From: an uncultured Pseudomonadales bacterium
GTDB taxonomy: Bacteria; Pseudomonadota; Gammaproteobacteria; Pseudomonadales; Azotimanducaceae
Direction: 5' to 3'
DNA length: 64,000 nt
Assembly (NCBI GenBank): GCA_958295875.1
Contig: OY282379.1
Coordinates: 1,240,001 to 1,304,000 of the forward strand
In this document: positions 63,648 to 64,000 of the stretch, piece after piece
How the letters are laid out: every line of letters begins with the position of its first letter
Numbering within the stretch: position 1 is the stretch's first letter
Made by a program: the position numbers and the translations under genes
The notes under the pieces: generated by a model
The model's input: only the letters and a program-made list of their open reading frames with translations
Told to the model about the DNA's origin: nothing
Database searches by the model: none

Positions 63648-64000
63648 ATGCCGTTCCTGCAATCGCTGCGGCTCGATGCTCCCGGCGCGGAGTTCCCGCT
63701 TTCGCTGCCGGTCTTCGCGCACTTCGACACGCTCACCTTCACGGCGCCGGTGACGTTTCTGGTCGGCGAGAACGGCTGCGGCAAATCCACGCTGTTGGAA
63801 ATCATCGCCGCCGGCCTGCGCTTACCCTCGCTCACCCAGCGCCAAGTAGCCGAACATCCATTGATGGAATCCGCCCGCGAAGCGGCCAAGGCGTTTCGCT
63901 TCGCCCGCGGGGCGGCGGCCACTGGCCGGGGGCGGCGGCGCGGCGGCTTCTTCTTTCGCGCGGACGATGTGGTGGGCTTCCTGCAGGCGGTGCAGCGCAG
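63648..64000 (+). CDS. AAA/ABC-type ATPase, 3' end cut by the window
   Basis: The frame from ATG 63648 is open to the end of the window (117 complete codons). It starts PFLQSLRLDAPGAEFPLSLP, then Walker A in VTFLVGENGCGKSTLLEIIA. The pattern is that of small AAA_23-type ATPases with an N-terminal nucleotide-binding domain. The Walker B part lies outside the window. No function is visible. Confidence 0.75.
   Translation, partial: MPFLQSLRLDAPGAEFPLSLPVFAHFDTLTFTAPVTFLVGENGCGKSTLLEIIAAGLRLPSLTQRQVAEHPLMESAREAAKAFRFARGAAATGRGRRRGGFFFRADDVVGFLQAVQR

Overview
The window is about 64 kb of GC-rich bacterial chromosome, very probably from a gammaproteobacterium. The pointers are the rpsU-dnaG-rpoD operon followed at once by a CAU-anticodon tRNA-Ile with encoded CCA, and the presence of syd, glnE, moeA, ogt and mtnA. 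The genus cannot be fixed from the sequence. Coding density is high, genes are compact, overlaps of 1-14 bp are common, and GTG/TTG starts are frequent.

Layout. 1-3465: housekeeping enzymes (carboxylesterase fragment, SAM methyltransferase, phosphoesterase, nitroreductase). 3503-9821: a defence island with two restriction-modification (R-M) modules. The first is a small PD-(D/E)XK-like protein, an HsdM-type methylase and a half-size HsdS, with no HsdR. The second is an adenine methylase plus an endonuclease-like partner. Between them sits an AT-richer stretch with a winged-helix/membrane protein and the 3' stub of a second copy of the PD-(D/E)XK-like gene. 10073-15508: alpha/beta hydrolase pair, rpsU-dnaG-rpoD and tRNA-Ile2. 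15572-32208: a surface-polysaccharide locus with O-antigen ligase/polymerase, four glycosyltransferases, ManC, RmlA, RmlC, an SDR epimerase, an ABC-2 exporter, APS kinase, and a 1134-residue sulfotransferase/coiled-coil/RgpF fusion. CysC (which leads to PAPS) and the sulfotransferase domain together suggest a sulfated glycan. 32430-37493: a gene graveyard. It holds a frameshifted RND adaptor and pump remnant, then an ISAs1-like element (DruA-like domain fused to transposase, 10-bp target duplication) and an IS481-like element, each with one frameshift.

37600-42984: HisN-like phosphatase, MtfA-like peptidase, small sulfotransferase, repeat-rich DUF1640-like protein, Tat-exported aldo/keto reductase with ferredoxin-type cysteines, and a ThuA-like protein. 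43158-48574: moeA, diverging from a GPH symporter whose stop overlaps the start of an unusual lipoprotein joining a GH16-like domain, a beta-sandwich and a solute-binding domain. 48690-64000: a glycine-zipper lipoprotein, GCS2 ligase, TauD-type dioxygenase, glnE with an apparently dead C-terminal catalytic domain, a STAS protein, class II aldolase-mtnA, syd, a membrane dipeptidase, ogt, an MBL-fold hydrolase, malate dehydrogenase, a NUDIX hydrolase, a TPP enzyme, and an ATPase cut by the window end.

The strongest candidates for something new are the HsdR-less PD-(D/E)XK/HsdM/HsdS trio, the sulfotransferase-RgpF fusion with a modular heptad-repeat stalk, the GH16-SBP fusion lipoprotein, and the GlnE with only one intact nucleotidyltransferase site.
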